Assembly: GCA_964348795.1 (NCBI GenBank)
Contig: CAYGDY010000010.1
Location: 1-64,000 of the forward strand
DNA length: 64,000 bases
Direction of reading: 5' to 3'
Origin: JADLAT01 sp964348795
GTDB lineage: Bacteria; Pseudomonadota; Alphaproteobacteria; Micavibrionales; Micavibrionaceae
Shown here: piece after piece, positions 51,920-61,574 of the stretch
How the letters are laid out: each line of letters starts with the position of its first letter
How positions within the stretch are numbered: position 1 is the first letter of the stretch
Notes under the pieces: generated by a model
The model's input: only the letters and a program-made list of their open reading frames with translations
Databases searched by the model: none
What the model was told of the DNA's origin: nothing
Made by a program: the position numbers and the translations under genes

Positions 51920-52026
51920 CTGGGACCCGTAAATTTCCTTTTGGATTCCACGACACACCCTTTACAATGGCGTGGTAAAAGCGATTCCTCGAACTTTTAT
52001 GACATATTATTTACAGGATGGACCCC

Positions 52027-53031
52027 ATGACCTACGCTGTTCAAAAAAACCAAGACCCCTCTGCCCTGAAGCCGGAAACCGAGTATCGCGGGAAGATCTA
52101 CGACAACATCGTTGAAACTATTGGCGCGACACCTTTGGTGCGGGTCAATCGTTTTATGAAAAAATATAATCTAGAAGCCGATATTCTGGCAAAGCTGGAG
52201 TTTTTCAATCCTCTGGCCTCCGTCAAGGACCGGATCGGTTTTGCCATGATCGAAGCCGCAGAACGCGCTGGGAAAATTTCTCCAGACCACACCGTCCTGA
52301 TCGAACCCACTTCGGGCAATACCGGCATTGCGCTGGCCTTTATTGCCAGTGCCAAAGGCTATCGCCTGATTCTCGTGATGCCGGAATCCATGTCTTTGGA
52401 ACGCCGCAAAATGCTCCGGTATATGGGCGCAGAACTCCTGCTCACGCCCGCGGAAAAAGGCATGAAAGGCGCTATCGAGCGCGCCAATGACCTGCTGTCG
52501 CAGAATGAAAATTATTTTATGCCTGGGCAATTTGATAATCCGGCCAACCCCCAGATCCACCGCGAAACCACGGCCGTTGAAATCTGGCATGATACGAAGG
52601 GGGCGGCAGATATCCTGATCTCCGGTGTAGGGACGGGCGGCACCCTGACGGGCGTATCGCAGATTTTAAAGAAAAACAAACCCGCCTTTAAAACCTATGC
52701 CGTTGAACCCGCCGAAAGCCCTGTATTGTCGGGCGGAGAGCCTGGCCCCCATAAAATACAAGGAATCGGAGCAGGTTTTGTACCATCCATTCTGGATCGC
52801 GCTTTGATTGATGGTGTTGTCAAAATTTCCTCGCAGGTGGCACTGGATACAGCCCGCGAAGTGGCAAAGCTGGAAGGGATTCCAGGGGGTATTTCCTCCG
52901 GCGCGGCCTTTGCCGCCGCGAAAGAGGTGGCCCTGATGCCGGAAAACAAAGGGAAACAGATCATCGTCATCATCCCCTCCTTTGCGGAGCGGTATATCTC
53001 GACCCTGTTGTTTGAAAATATGGAAAGCTAA
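52027..53031 (+). CDS. cysK: Cysteine synthase A (O-acetylserine sulfhydrylase)
   Basis: A 334-residue PLP enzyme making cysteine from O-acetylserine and sulfide. The PLP Lys is in NPLASVKDRIGFAM, the phosphate loop in EPTSGNTGIALA, and GVGTGGTLTGV binds the cofactor phosphate. ATG 52027 has AGGA eight bases upstream; the earlier ATG 52018 is within that site. There is a 20-residue N-terminal extension compared with E. coli. It is convergent with trxA. Confidence 0.95.
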   Translation: MTYAVQKNQDPSALKPETEYRGKIYDNIVETIGATPLVRVNRFMKKYNLEADILAKLEFFNPLASVKDRIGFAMIEAAERAGKISPDHTVLIEPTSGNTGIALAFIASAKGYRLILVMPESMSLERRKMLRYMGAELLLTPAEKGMKGAIERANDLLSQNENYFMPGQFDNPANPQIHRETTAVEIWHDTKGAADILISGVGTGGTLTGVSQILKKNKPAFKTYAVEPAESPVLSGGEPGPHKIQGIGAGFVPSILDRALIDGVVKISSQVALDTAREVAKLEGIPGGISSGAAFAAAKEVALMPENKGKQIIVIIPSFAERYISTLLFENMES

Positions 53032-53049
53032 CGCGTTCCTTTTCTGATC

Positions 53050-53370
53050 CTACAGCGCTTTTTTAATCCATTCCGCCAGCTGTGATTTTGGCATGCCGCC
53101 TACACGGGTATCCACGAGCTGGCCGTTCTTGAAGATCATGAGCGTAGGGATACCACGTACCCCATATTTTGTAGGGGCATGGGGTGATTCATCGATGTTG
53201 ACCTTCACCACTTTCACAACATTGTGCAATTCCACAGCCAGTTCGTCCACAATTGGCGAAAGCACCTTGCACGGCCCGCACCATTCCGCCCAAAAATCAA
53301 CCACCACCAGTTTGTCGGCTTGCAGGACTTCTGTTTCAAATTCGGAATCTTTGACGGCGATACTGGACAT
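53050..53370 (-). CDS. trxA: Thioredoxin
   Basis: A 106-residue thioredoxin. The active site WCGPC is at 30-34 (FWAEWCGPCK), and cis-Pro is in RGIPTLMIF. It reduces cytosolic disulfides with TrxB. It is the last gene of the addB-addA-trxA run, 34 bases after addA, the usual alphaproteobacterial arrangement. Confidence 0.97.
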   Translation of the reverse strand: MSSIAVKDSEFETEVLQADKLVVVDFWAEWCGPCKVLSPIVDELAVELHNVVKVVKVNIDESPHAPTKYGVRGIPTLMIFKNGQLVDTRVGGMPKSQLAEWIKKAL

Positions 53371-53404
53371 GGACTCTTTTCCTTTATAACTAGCAGATCA
53401 TTTT

Positions 53405-56400
53405 TTAAGGGTCTTCTTGGGGTATTCTCATTAAAAAAGGGCCATCTGTCCATAACAAAGCAGTATGAATCACCCGATCGGGATATATTTTTTGCAAAAC
53501 CAGACGATACAGGCGCATTTGCTCGCGGTACACAAGAGGAATGTGGTTCGGGTCGGTTGGCGGCGGCCTGTTGGTTTTAAAATCAACCAGATAAATATCT
53601 GTTGGTGTCACAAGGAGCCGGTCAATCTGGCCATGGACAACGCCGATCCCTTCTATAAAACCGGAAATCGGAACCTCTGCCAGCGCTTCGGCTCTGAAAA
53701 ATTCCGAAAACGCAGGGTGTTTTAAAATTTCCAGAACTTCTTTTTGAATCTCCTGCTGGATTACAGAGGGTATATTTTTACCATATTGTTCAAGATGCCG
53801 CTGGCTCACGGCGTCCCATTGATCCCGTGGAAACGCCGGTAACATTTCCAGTAATTTATGGGTCAGATTTCCCCGCTCGAACCGGTTGTGACCCAGCCCT
53901 TCCAAGGGGGACAATGCGGGCTCTTCTTTGAGCGAAGGCCGGACAAACGCCAAGACCTCTTCGGCGTCTTCCACGCGTTGAAACAGCCACGGGGGAAACG
54001 GGGAGGCCCTCTCATGCCGGTCAGGGACTTCCATGGCCTTATCGGGATCCTGTGTTTGAAAACACGAGAGCCGCACACTGCCGTCCGGCTGGCGCTCCCT
54101 CTGCGCAAGCGCCTCCAGACCGTCCCGCACAAAACGATACCAGCAGATTTCGGGCATTTTCCTTTTCCCTAGCGCCCCTGCAATATACAGCCGGTCTTCC
54201 GCACGGGTCATGGCGACATACAGCAAGCGCCGGTATTCTTCCTCCAGCCGTTCGTTCGTCACAGACAACGCGGTGCGCACCGCATCACAATCCATCTCCT
54301 TGCGGGGCGACCAGAGGGGCCAGCGTTCCCCCGTCTGACTGGGCCAAAGTAATCGTTTTTCCGCACGGGCCGGACCACTGGCCGGTGTCGTCATGGTATC
54401 GGGCAATATTACAATGGGGGCCTGCAACCCTTTAGAGCCATGCACCGTCATAATCCGGATTTCATCGGGATTTTTATCCTGTTCCCGCTTCATTTCGGAC
54501 TCGTTTTGACGCTGGGCTTTCAAGAAACTCTGCAGGGCGGGAATCTCCTGCGTTTCATATTGCATGGCACTATTTAAAAAGGCATCCAGCAACTCGAACA
54601 CATCGGGTCCGAGCCGCCCTGCAAAAGCCCGCCAGCCACTCACAGTATCAGCAGGACACGGAAATTGCAAAACATGCGAGAAAAAGGCAAACGGTCCCAA
54701 ACGGCGCGCCTGAGGGACAAGAGCCTCCAGATATTGTGCAATCTCCTGCGGACCCTGCGCTTTCATCCTCTCCCACAAAGATTGGGAGCCTCTGTCAATC
54801 GCAAGATCGTATAACGCCGCCTCCGGCAAACCGATCAAGGGGGATTTTAATGCACACGCCAAAGACAGGTCATCCCGTGGCTGTAGTAAAAACTCTGCCA
54901 GCGCGAACAAATCCTCTATCACGATTTCATGGTTCAGCACCACGCGATCCAGACCGGAAACTGGCAGGCCTTCCTTTTTCAGGGCCCGCGTCATATGGTG
55001 CACGATCTGGGAGCGTGTCCGCACCAAAATCATGATATCCCCCGCACACACAGGACGGTTATGGGATTCCAGCCATTCTCCGTTTGCAATCCAGTTTTTA
55101 ATCGTTTTTGCGATATGCACAGAGAGTTTTTGCAAACCCGAACGTATATTTTCAGGATCGGGTCTTGGATTCCACAAATCCGGTTCTTGTGTTTCATCCG
55201 TTTCAAAAACAGGCCATAATTCCACCAGACCGGCCTGCCCTTTTCTAAAACTCTGGTGCTGGATCTCCAGATCCTCGCTGAGCCCTTTGCGGGCCAAAGG
55301 ATTTGAAAAGACGGCATCCACCGCTTCCAGCACCACGCGGGTTGAACGAAACGATATATTCATCGGCACGACGGCCCAGTCTTTTTGTGCAGACTGTATC
55401 TTTTGCGCAAAGTCCTGTCGCATTCTCTGGAATTCCTGCGGGGAGGCCCGCTGAAAAGAATAGATGGATTGTTTTTCATCCCCGACCACAAAAATGGTGC
55501 GCTCTATGTCCCGCGCCGATTGCCCTGCAAAAAAGTCTGCACACAGGGCTTCGACAATACGCCACTGCTCGGGATTTGTATCCTGCGCCTCGTCCACCAG
55601 AATATGATCAATACCCTGATCCAGTTTATATTGCACCCAACCTGCACTGACATGCTTATCCTGCGCGATATATTCTCCCTGCAAAAGATACAGAGTATAA
55701 AAAATCAAATCATCAAAATCCAAAACACCCGATCCGGTTTTCAAGGTTCGGTATTCTTCCAGAATTGTTGCGCACACCACAAAAAGATCCCGCGTGAGAA
55801 CGGCAATGCGGGCCGCTTTGCTCTTCTCTTCCACCGTCAGGATCCGCAGAGCTTCCTGCGCCAGAATATCGGAGATTTCAGGATGGGTTTTCTGACTTTC
55901 CTTTGTGGCAAGGGACTCCCTGACTTTATTCTCGTTCGTCAGAAAAACTTTTTTATATTCGTCGTACAACGCCAAACGCTCCGGCAGGGGGGCCGAAAGA
56001 AAAGCCTGTATCGCCGCGCCCCGTTTGGGGTCCGTCTTTGTCTTCGCACCACACAGCACCACTGCACAAACCGACAAGGCTTCGTTCGTATAAAGCGTAT
56101 CGTGACAAAATTCCTGCAGATACTGCTCCGGTGTTTGCCCCTGCACCACGCCCAGCCTTTCACAAAGAGCGTGATACAGCCCCTGCGGGCCAAAGGTCTC
56201 TTTCAATCTCTGTTCGAGCTGATGACGTTCCCGAATGGTATTGTTCAGCAAAGCAAAAAACTGGTCTTCGCCAATCATTCCTGAAATCCGTTCCAACGCT
56301 TCATGCAGGGACGACGTCTTTTCGCGTCCGGCCCGTTGCAGGATGATTGTACGGGCCTGTTCCAGCAAGCGGGACGCCTGTACATCCTCCAGAACCTGAA

Positions 56401-56878
56401 ACTGCGGATTCAAGCCTGCTTCCAGTGGAAAACGGCCCAAAACAGACTGGCAAAAGGCATGGATGGTCATGATCTTCAGCCCGCCCGTGGATTCCATCAC
56501 ATGCGTAAAAAGTTTTCTGGCGGCCTGACTGTCTTCCAAAGTCGGGGCGCGGCCCAAAAGCTTCTGCAACTCTTCAGACAAAGCCTGTTGGGGTTTGACC
56601 GCCCAAGCTGATAAAATGCCGGAGAGCCTCAGCACCATTTCTCCGGCCCCTGCCTTGGTGAAGGTCAGACACAATATTTTGTGAGGCGGCGTGCCAGGGC
56701 CTTTTCCGGCACGGGGCAATAAAAGACGCAGGACACGATCGGTTAAAACCTTCGTCTTGCCCGTTCCCGCTGACGCCCCGACCCAGACAGAAGAGTCCGG
56801 ATCAGAGGCCTTGCGTTGCAGGACTTCCGGATCCAGTGCCCGCACCGGTGTTTTTTGAATATGCGTGGCATTCGTCAT
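53405..56878 (-). CDS. addA: Double-strand break repair helicase-nuclease AddA
   Basis: A 1157-residue UvrD-like helicase with C-terminal nuclease, the partner of AddB in resecting broken ends for RecA loading. Walker A is VGASAGTGKT (33-42). Later motifs include HILVDEAQDTNPEQW, VGDEKQSIYSFQRA and TVHGSKGLQAPIV. The nuclease has GQIDRLLVTPTDIYLVDFKT. It overlaps the end of addB by four bases. Confidence 0.97.
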   Translation of the reverse strand: MTNATHIQKTPVRALDPEVLQRKASDPDSSVWVGASAGTGKTKVLTDRVLRLLLPRAGKGPGTPPHKILCLTFTKAGAGEMVLRLSGILSAWAVKPQQALSEELQKLLGRAPTLEDSQAARKLFTHVMESTGGLKIMTIHAFCQSVLGRFPLEAGLNPQFQVLEDVQASRLLEQARTIILQRAGREKTSSLHEALERISGMIGEDQFFALLNNTIRERHQLEQRLKETFGPQGLYHALCERLGVVQGQTPEQYLQEFCHDTLYTNEALSVCAVVLCGAKTKTDPKRGAAIQAFLSAPLPERLALYDEYKKVFLTNENKVRESLATKESQKTHPEISDILAQEALRILTVEEKSKAARIAVLTRDLFVVCATILEEYRTLKTGSGVLDFDDLIFYTLYLLQGEYIAQDKHVSAGWVQYKLDQGIDHILVDEAQDTNPEQWRIVEALCADFFAGQSARDIERTIFVVGDEKQSIYSFQRASPQEFQRMRQDFAQKIQSAQKDWAVVPMNISFRSTRVVLEAVDAVFSNPLARKGLSEDLEIQHQSFRKGQAGLVELWPVFETDETQEPDLWNPRPDPENIRSGLQKLSVHIAKTIKNWIANGEWLESHNRPVCAGDIMILVRTRSQIVHHMTRALKKEGLPVSGLDRVVLNHEIVIEDLFALAEFLLQPRDDLSLACALKSPLIGLPEAALYDLAIDRGSQSLWERMKAQGPQEIAQYLEALVPQARRLGPFAFFSHVLQFPCPADTVSGWRAFAGRLGPDVFELLDAFLNSAMQYETQEIPALQSFLKAQRQNESEMKREQDKNPDEIRIMTVHGSKGLQAPIVILPDTMTTPASGPARAEKRLLWPSQTGERWPLWSPRKEMDCDAVRTALSVTNERLEEEYRRLLYVAMTRAEDRLYIAGALGKRKMPEICWYRFVRDGLEALAQRERQPDGSVRLSCFQTQDPDKAMEVPDRHERASPFPPWLFQRVEDAEEVLAFVRPSLKEEPALSPLEGLGHNRFERGNLTHKLLEMLPAFPRDQWDAVSQRHLEQYGKNIPSVIQQEIQKEVLEILKHPAFSEFFRAEALAEVPISGFIEGIGVVHGQIDRLLVTPTDIYLVDFKTNRPPPTDPNHIPLVYREQMRLYRLVLQKIYPDRVIHTALLWTDGPFLMRIPQEDP

Positions 56879-59868
56879 TCAAAGACCTCCTGCGCGCCGT
56901 CTTCCTCCTGAAGACCCCATTCCTTGATCCGCGCCAAATGAGCATAATCATTAAATCGCGGCGCGTGTTCGATGCGGGGCACACTGTAATACGGCATGGC
57001 GGGATCATCAAAGGCTTCAATCAGAGCCATCAATCCGGCCCTTGTCTTTTCCAAAAGATCCTCCAGCCCCTCTTCCAGCCCCACAATGTTCTTTTTTTCG
57101 TCCCTGCCGTACAAAAGCCAGTACTGTAACGCCTGGACCGGCAAAGGCCCCCAGTGTTCAAACCCGCCTTGGGAAACCATCAAAGCTTCCAGAGGAAGCT
57201 GGGGAGAGTGCCCCGTCTTCATGTGTTTCTCGCTAAACGTGCCGCCTGATTTATAATCAATGACAATGGCACCCCCCGCCGCGTGAAAGCGGTCCAAACG
57301 ATCCACACGCCCTTCGAGGAGAAAAGGCAGGGTGTGCGTTTGAAGGGTCAGGGTGCCTTTGATCTCGACTGCGAGAGTATGTGCTCTTTTTCGCCACTGC
57401 ATTTCATGCGTGACAAACCATGACACAAACCGTGAAAACTGCGCCCACCAGAAATACCAGACGGCGGGATCTTCGTGCCGCTTCTCCAGTTCTTCCCGTG
57501 CAATATCATGCAGAATTTTTTCGGGGTTGTCCGGCCAGTGTTCCCGATATTCTTCCACAAACCGCTCCAGAATTTTATGAATGAGACTGCCTTTTTCTGC
57601 AGAATCCACCGGAGATTCCAGTTCTTTCCATTTTTTGAGACCCAGAATAACACCGGCATAAATCCCGTACGGATCTTTCATCCAGGTTTCTATTTTTGTT
57701 ACAGACAGTTTTCGCGGTCTGGTGTTGACAGGCGGACACGGCGCAGGACGATCAACCAGTCTGATCCGCTCCGGATTGTAACGGGATTTTGCCCAGTACA
57801 GCGCAGAGGAAGCACCGGAAAGCTGTTCCTGTGAAAGACCTGCCGCTTTCATGACGGCTTCCAATCTTAAAAGCCATCGGGCGGGCACCGTTAAAACACC
57901 CTGATTTTCACGAGCCCGCGTCAACACCACATTTTTATTACAAAATCCCTGCACAAAATCATGGGCAGACAGTCCCGTACTTCTTTCCAGAGAAGGCAAC
58001 CCGAATTGGGCCCGCATAGGACGGGACATCCACGGATCTTCCGCCGGATCAGGCGGCCATGTACCCTCATTCAATCCTCCTAAAATCACAAGATCCGCAT
58101 CAATCAGGCGTGCTTCCAACTGACCCAGTATCTGCACTCTGGGGTGTGTACCATAGGCGGGCCGCACGGCGGTATGCGACATGAAATGGGCCAGCGTTTT
58201 GTGATATTCTGCAACAGACGAGAGCATCAGTAATCCGGTTTCCTGCATAATTTCAGACAGAAAGCTTGAAAGGGCCTGCCCTGCCGGACCTCTCCAGAGG
58301 AGTCCGTTATTTTCAGAGGGGTCTTTTCCCTGCGCAAACTGTTCGCAGACCCTCACATGGGCCTTCATACTCTCCGACAGCGCAACGGAGTGATCCGTTG
58401 AAAAATCCAGTGCTGTCAACGGCGCAAAAGAACGCTTCACCTCTTTCAGAAAATCGACAGCCGCCTGACGTTTCAGGGGAGGAAATTTTTCCAGAGACTC
58501 GACATGACCGATGAGCCCGTCAAACCCCTTTGCCGGACGGATCCCCCGCAGAGCCTCATCCAGTGTTTCGACATCCGCCCGTTCACACGCACAGTATTCA
58601 TGTTTGAGAAACGCCAGCAAAGACACCGGCGCCACGTCATGGACGATCACACCCAGTGCCAGTAATAAAAATGTTCCCGCCGCCATTTTGTCCAGACTGT
58701 TTCCTGCAGAATCGTCAAGGGTAATCCCCCATCGTTCACACGCAATCGACACACGTCTGGCCAACATTCTGTCAGGGGTAATAAAGCACGCCGTCCGGTC
58801 TTTGTGCTCTATACATTCCCGCAATATAATCGCAATGGTCTCGGCTTCCTGACGGGGATGATCACACACAAGCAGAGAGACATTTTCACAGGCCTTTGAA
58901 AGCAACGCTTTCTGTTCTGTATTGTCCAAGAGCCGTTCCCAGCAATAGACCGTTTCAGAAGGGCGCATCATTTCCCGCACCAGTGTCCGGCGCGCCGGCA
59001 GGACAGGACAGGACACAGACTCTTCTGTCATATTTCTGACAGCGGTTCTGGATAGGCCCATCCTCTCCAATAATATTTTAAACCCGTACTGGGGGTGGGT
59101 TTCCAAGAGCGCCTCCCAACTTTCGCTGTCCAGATCCTGATCGAGCCCGGGCAAAATGACACGGCCTTTTTCCAGTCCCGCAATCACATCCAAAAGGCCC
59201 GCCGTGGCCGGAATGGAGCCTGTCGAACCAGCCGCGATGACGGGATAAGGGGGCGGGTTTTCCTGCCAGATCCCGCACAGAGCCTGTATTTTTCTGTTTC
59301 TGGCATCGGCATAGTCAATCCTCCCTTCTTCAGCAAGGATCTCCGGCCACTTCACACTCAAAATCTCCAGAAACCCTATCGTGATCTGCCAGTGTTCCGC
59401 AAAATCCTCCGGAACCAGATGCACAAGCCGTCCCAAATCCAGATTTTCCGTGTAAATCTGGTCCATGAGGTGTCCAAGCGCCCGTGCCAGCAATAATGCC
59501 TGATCGAGTGAATAAGCAGGATACAGTTTTTGTATCGCGGTTCCCAAAAGCACCTCCCGTTTTACACGGGACAAAGGAGGCGGGATATGAGCAAAAACCT
59601 CCGTGTTTTCCAAACCCAAGGCAGACAGGGAAATCATCTCTTCGTCCAGATCCCCGATCGGTTGCATTTTGGGTAGTAAAAGTGCGTCTGATCCCGAGCC
59701 TTTTAAAAAAGCCTCCTGCAAGACCCTGCACGCCCGCCGCGTGGGTAAAAAGACCAGCAACCGGCCCAGATCTTCTTTTTGGACAGCGGTTTCTGCCAGA
59801 AGCGCCCCTGCCAGAACACGGGAGAACGGCAGGCCAGAGGGAATGTTCCAGACGTGTTTCACGCGCAC
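56875..59868 (-). CDS. addB: Double-strand break repair protein AddB
   Basis: A 997-residue AddB. The N-terminal helicase-like part starts VRVKHVWNIPSGLPFSRVL and has VFLPTRRACRVLQEAFL, the alphaproteobacterial signature; I see no Walker A, as known in this subfamily. The C-terminal nuclease has EGRVDRLDRF and IVIDYKSG. Start GTG 59868 follows AAGGGA; GTG 59862 would give a four-base overlap with the preceding gene. It feeds addA by an overlap. Confidence 0.94.
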   Translation of the reverse strand: MRVKHVWNIPSGLPFSRVLAGALLAETAVQKEDLGRLLVFLPTRRACRVLQEAFLKGSGSDALLLPKMQPIGDLDEEMISLSALGLENTEVFAHIPPPLSRVKREVLLGTAIQKLYPAYSLDQALLLARALGHLMDQIYTENLDLGRLVHLVPEDFAEHWQITIGFLEILSVKWPEILAEEGRIDYADARNRKIQALCGIWQENPPPYPVIAAGSTGSIPATAGLLDVIAGLEKGRVILPGLDQDLDSESWEALLETHPQYGFKILLERMGLSRTAVRNMTEESVSCPVLPARRTLVREMMRPSETVYCWERLLDNTEQKALLSKACENVSLLVCDHPRQEAETIAIILRECIEHKDRTACFITPDRMLARRVSIACERWGITLDDSAGNSLDKMAAGTFLLLALGVIVHDVAPVSLLAFLKHEYCACERADVETLDEALRGIRPAKGFDGLIGHVESLEKFPPLKRQAAVDFLKEVKRSFAPLTALDFSTDHSVALSESMKAHVRVCEQFAQGKDPSENNGLLWRGPAGQALSSFLSEIMQETGLLMLSSVAEYHKTLAHFMSHTAVRPAYGTHPRVQILGQLEARLIDADLVILGGLNEGTWPPDPAEDPWMSRPMRAQFGLPSLERSTGLSAHDFVQGFCNKNVVLTRARENQGVLTVPARWLLRLEAVMKAAGLSQEQLSGASSALYWAKSRYNPERIRLVDRPAPCPPVNTRPRKLSVTKIETWMKDPYGIYAGVILGLKKWKELESPVDSAEKGSLIHKILERFVEEYREHWPDNPEKILHDIAREELEKRHEDPAVWYFWWAQFSRFVSWFVTHEMQWRKRAHTLAVEIKGTLTLQTHTLPFLLEGRVDRLDRFHAAGGAIVIDYKSGGTFSEKHMKTGHSPQLPLEALMVSQGGFEHWGPLPVQALQYWLLYGRDEKKNIVGLEEGLEDLLEKTRAGLMALIEAFDDPAMPYYSVPRIEHAPRFNDYAHLARIKEWGLQEEDGAQEVFE

Positions 59869-60584
59869 AATATTTGTCCCTTCAGCGCATTGACTGCGGC
59901 GACATCCTCGGGTGTGCTGATGTGGTGCCATACCCCGTGATGTTCCACACCATACAGCCGGCCCTGCGACTGCGCTTTATCCAGCAGGGACAGATACGAA
60001 AAAGGCTCTGTTTTACCAGATGGAAAAATACGGGGGTGATTGATCCGGATCGAGGTAAACATGGCCAATCCCTTTTTCTCCAACGAGCGGACCACCCGCC
60101 CGTCAGGACACACATCATAGTCCCCCACCCCTTGCGTCACCATCATCGTTTCAACCGGTTGCAAAAGCAGGAGGATATCCATGATCTCCGGATTCCAGCC
60201 TTGCGCAAGTTGCACAAGAGTCTGTTCGTTTTCAGCATTTTCCCACAGGGAATCCCCGCTGACGACAAAGAACGGGGCATCGAAATAGTGCAAGGCATTT
60301 TGAATACCACCGCCAGTATCCAACAGCGTGTTCTCGCGGGAGATATGAATGTCAGGCCAGCGGGAACACGCTGGATTTTCTTGTAAATAGCGTTCCAGCA
60401 CTTCCGCCTTATAGTGCGTGTTCACCACGCATTCTTCGACACCCGCATGCGCCAAGGCCTGTAAAATTGAATCGATCATAGGACGCCCCTGCACCGAGAC
60501 AAGCGGTTTGGGGCAAGTGTCTGTCAGGGGACGTAAACGTGTCCCCCATCCGGCCGCAAGAACAAACGCTTTTTTAGGAATCAT
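59859..60584 (-). CDS. murU: MurU-like NDP-sugar nucleotidyltransferase
   Basis: A 241-residue sugar-1-phosphate nucleotidyltransferase. AAGWGTRLRPLTDTCPKPLV is the nucleotide loop; DTGGGIQNAL and VVSGDSL complete the active site. In alphaproteobacteria and pseudomonads MurU makes UDP-MurNAc from MurNAc-1-phosphate in cell-wall recycling. The kinase AmgK that usually precedes it is not present; tsaE is only three bases away. MurU is therefore the likely but not certain assignment. Confidence 0.85.
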   Translation of the reverse strand: MIPKKAFVLAAGWGTRLRPLTDTCPKPLVSVQGRPMIDSILQALAHAGVEECVVNTHYKAEVLERYLQENPACSRWPDIHISRENTLLDTGGGIQNALHYFDAPFFVVSGDSLWENAENEQTLVQLAQGWNPEIMDILLLLQPVETMMVTQGVGDYDVCPDGRVVRSLEKKGLAMFTSIRINHPRIFPSGKTEPFSYLSLLDKAQSQGRLYGVEHHGVWHHISTPEDVAAVNALKGQILCA

Positions 60585-60587
60585 ATC

Positions 60588-61025
60588 CTACTTCCTCTCT
60601 GTAGGCTGAGTGACAATAATCCAGCGCTGTGCGGGGGCCCCTTCCACCAGCCCCAGCGATACGTTCCAATGCACACGGGGCGTATAAGGACCCAAACGTT
60701 CCGGCCACTCTACAAGCGTTATACTGTCCGCCACCGCCTCCTCCCAGCCCAGACAGAGCACTTCGTCCGGAGTTTCCAGACGATACAGGTCAAAATGCTG
60801 AATACACACACCCGCCTTTTCATAGACCTGTACCAGCGTGAAGGTCGGACTCGGGACCTCCAGATCGGGAGAGTCCATCAGCGCCCGCACCAAGGCGCGG
60901 GCAAAAACGCTCTTTCCTGCGCCCAGTGTGCCGTGCAACAAAACACAATCACCCTTTTCAAGGCGGGATGCCAGATGGCGCGCGAGACGGGCGGTATCTT
61001 CCTCGGAATGTGACAGGGACTCCAT
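60588..61025 (-). CDS. tsaE: tRNA threonylcarbamoyladenosine biosynthesis ATPase TsaE
   Basis: A 145-residue ATPase of the TsaBDE complex for t6A37 of tRNA. Walker A is GTLGAGKSVFAR, with SPTFTLVQVY and HFDLYRLETPDEVLCLGWEE, the conserved family stretch, and VEWPERLG. ATG 61025 (MESLSHSEEDTARL) is used. It starts the tsaE-murU-addB-addA-trxA run. Confidence 0.96.
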   Translation of the reverse strand: MESLSHSEEDTARLARHLASRLEKGDCVLLHGTLGAGKSVFARALVRALMDSPDLEVPSPTFTLVQVYEKAGVCIQHFDLYRLETPDEVLCLGWEEAVADSITLVEWPERLGPYTPRVHWNVSLGLVEGAPAQRWIIVTQPTERK

Positions 61026-61128
61026 CCTTCTTATATAGAGCTAATGAATTGAAATGACAATATTTTTATATGCAATGCACAATGAAATTTATGAGGAAAA
61101 CACGTAAAAATCTGTTACACTGAAGGGT

Positions 61129-61557
61129 ATGAAGCGTCTTTTATTCCTCTTGCCTCTGATCCTTTTGTGGCCACAAACCGTGCAAGCCCAGAACGAGAAT
61201 CTGGACATTGTCAAAGACCCGATTTGCTTTTCCGTGCGCAATACCGCGCCCTATAAAATTTACGGCAATTTTGCCACAGAGCAATTTACGCGCCCTGACG
61301 GGATGTTATCCCGCCACCGCTCGAACTTCCGGCTGGACGAGGCGGGTGCCAAGGACCCCGAAACCGGAGAACCCTCGGACAAGGCCGAATTTTGTTCCTA
61401 CGGGCCGTTCTTTGAAGGCCGGAAGCTGGACATGACCTTACGGACGCTCTTTCCTGTTTTTTCCTGTAGAACGAAAATCGATCAAGGCGAAATTCTGATC
61501 GAAGGCTATCGAAAACCCGAAGGCGGCGCGGTCACCACGGCCAAGTGTTTTGAATAA
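61129..61557 (+). CDS. Hypothetical periplasmic protein with four cysteines
   Basis: A 142-residue exported protein. A signal peptide ends at TVQAQNENL (about residue 20). The mature domain has four Cys (ICFSVRN, EFCSYG, FSCRTK, AKCFE) that could form two disulfides. I do not recognise it, although it looks conserved in structure. GAAGGGT lies right before ATG 61129. It faces divL, with only 17 bases between the stop codons. Confidence 0.8.
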   Translation: MKRLLFLLPLILLWPQTVQAQNENLDIVKDPICFSVRNTAPYKIYGNFATEQFTRPDGMLSRHRSNFRLDEAGAKDPETGEPSDKAEFCSYGPFFEGRKLDMTLRTLFPVFSCRTKIDQGEILIEGYRKPEGGAVTTAKCFE

Positions 61558-61574
61558 CCGGACGCCCTGTCACA

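Noticed and set aside
59484..60386. 300-residue open frame on the plus strand across addB and murU
   Set aside because: Antisense to two conserved genes and lacks any motif.
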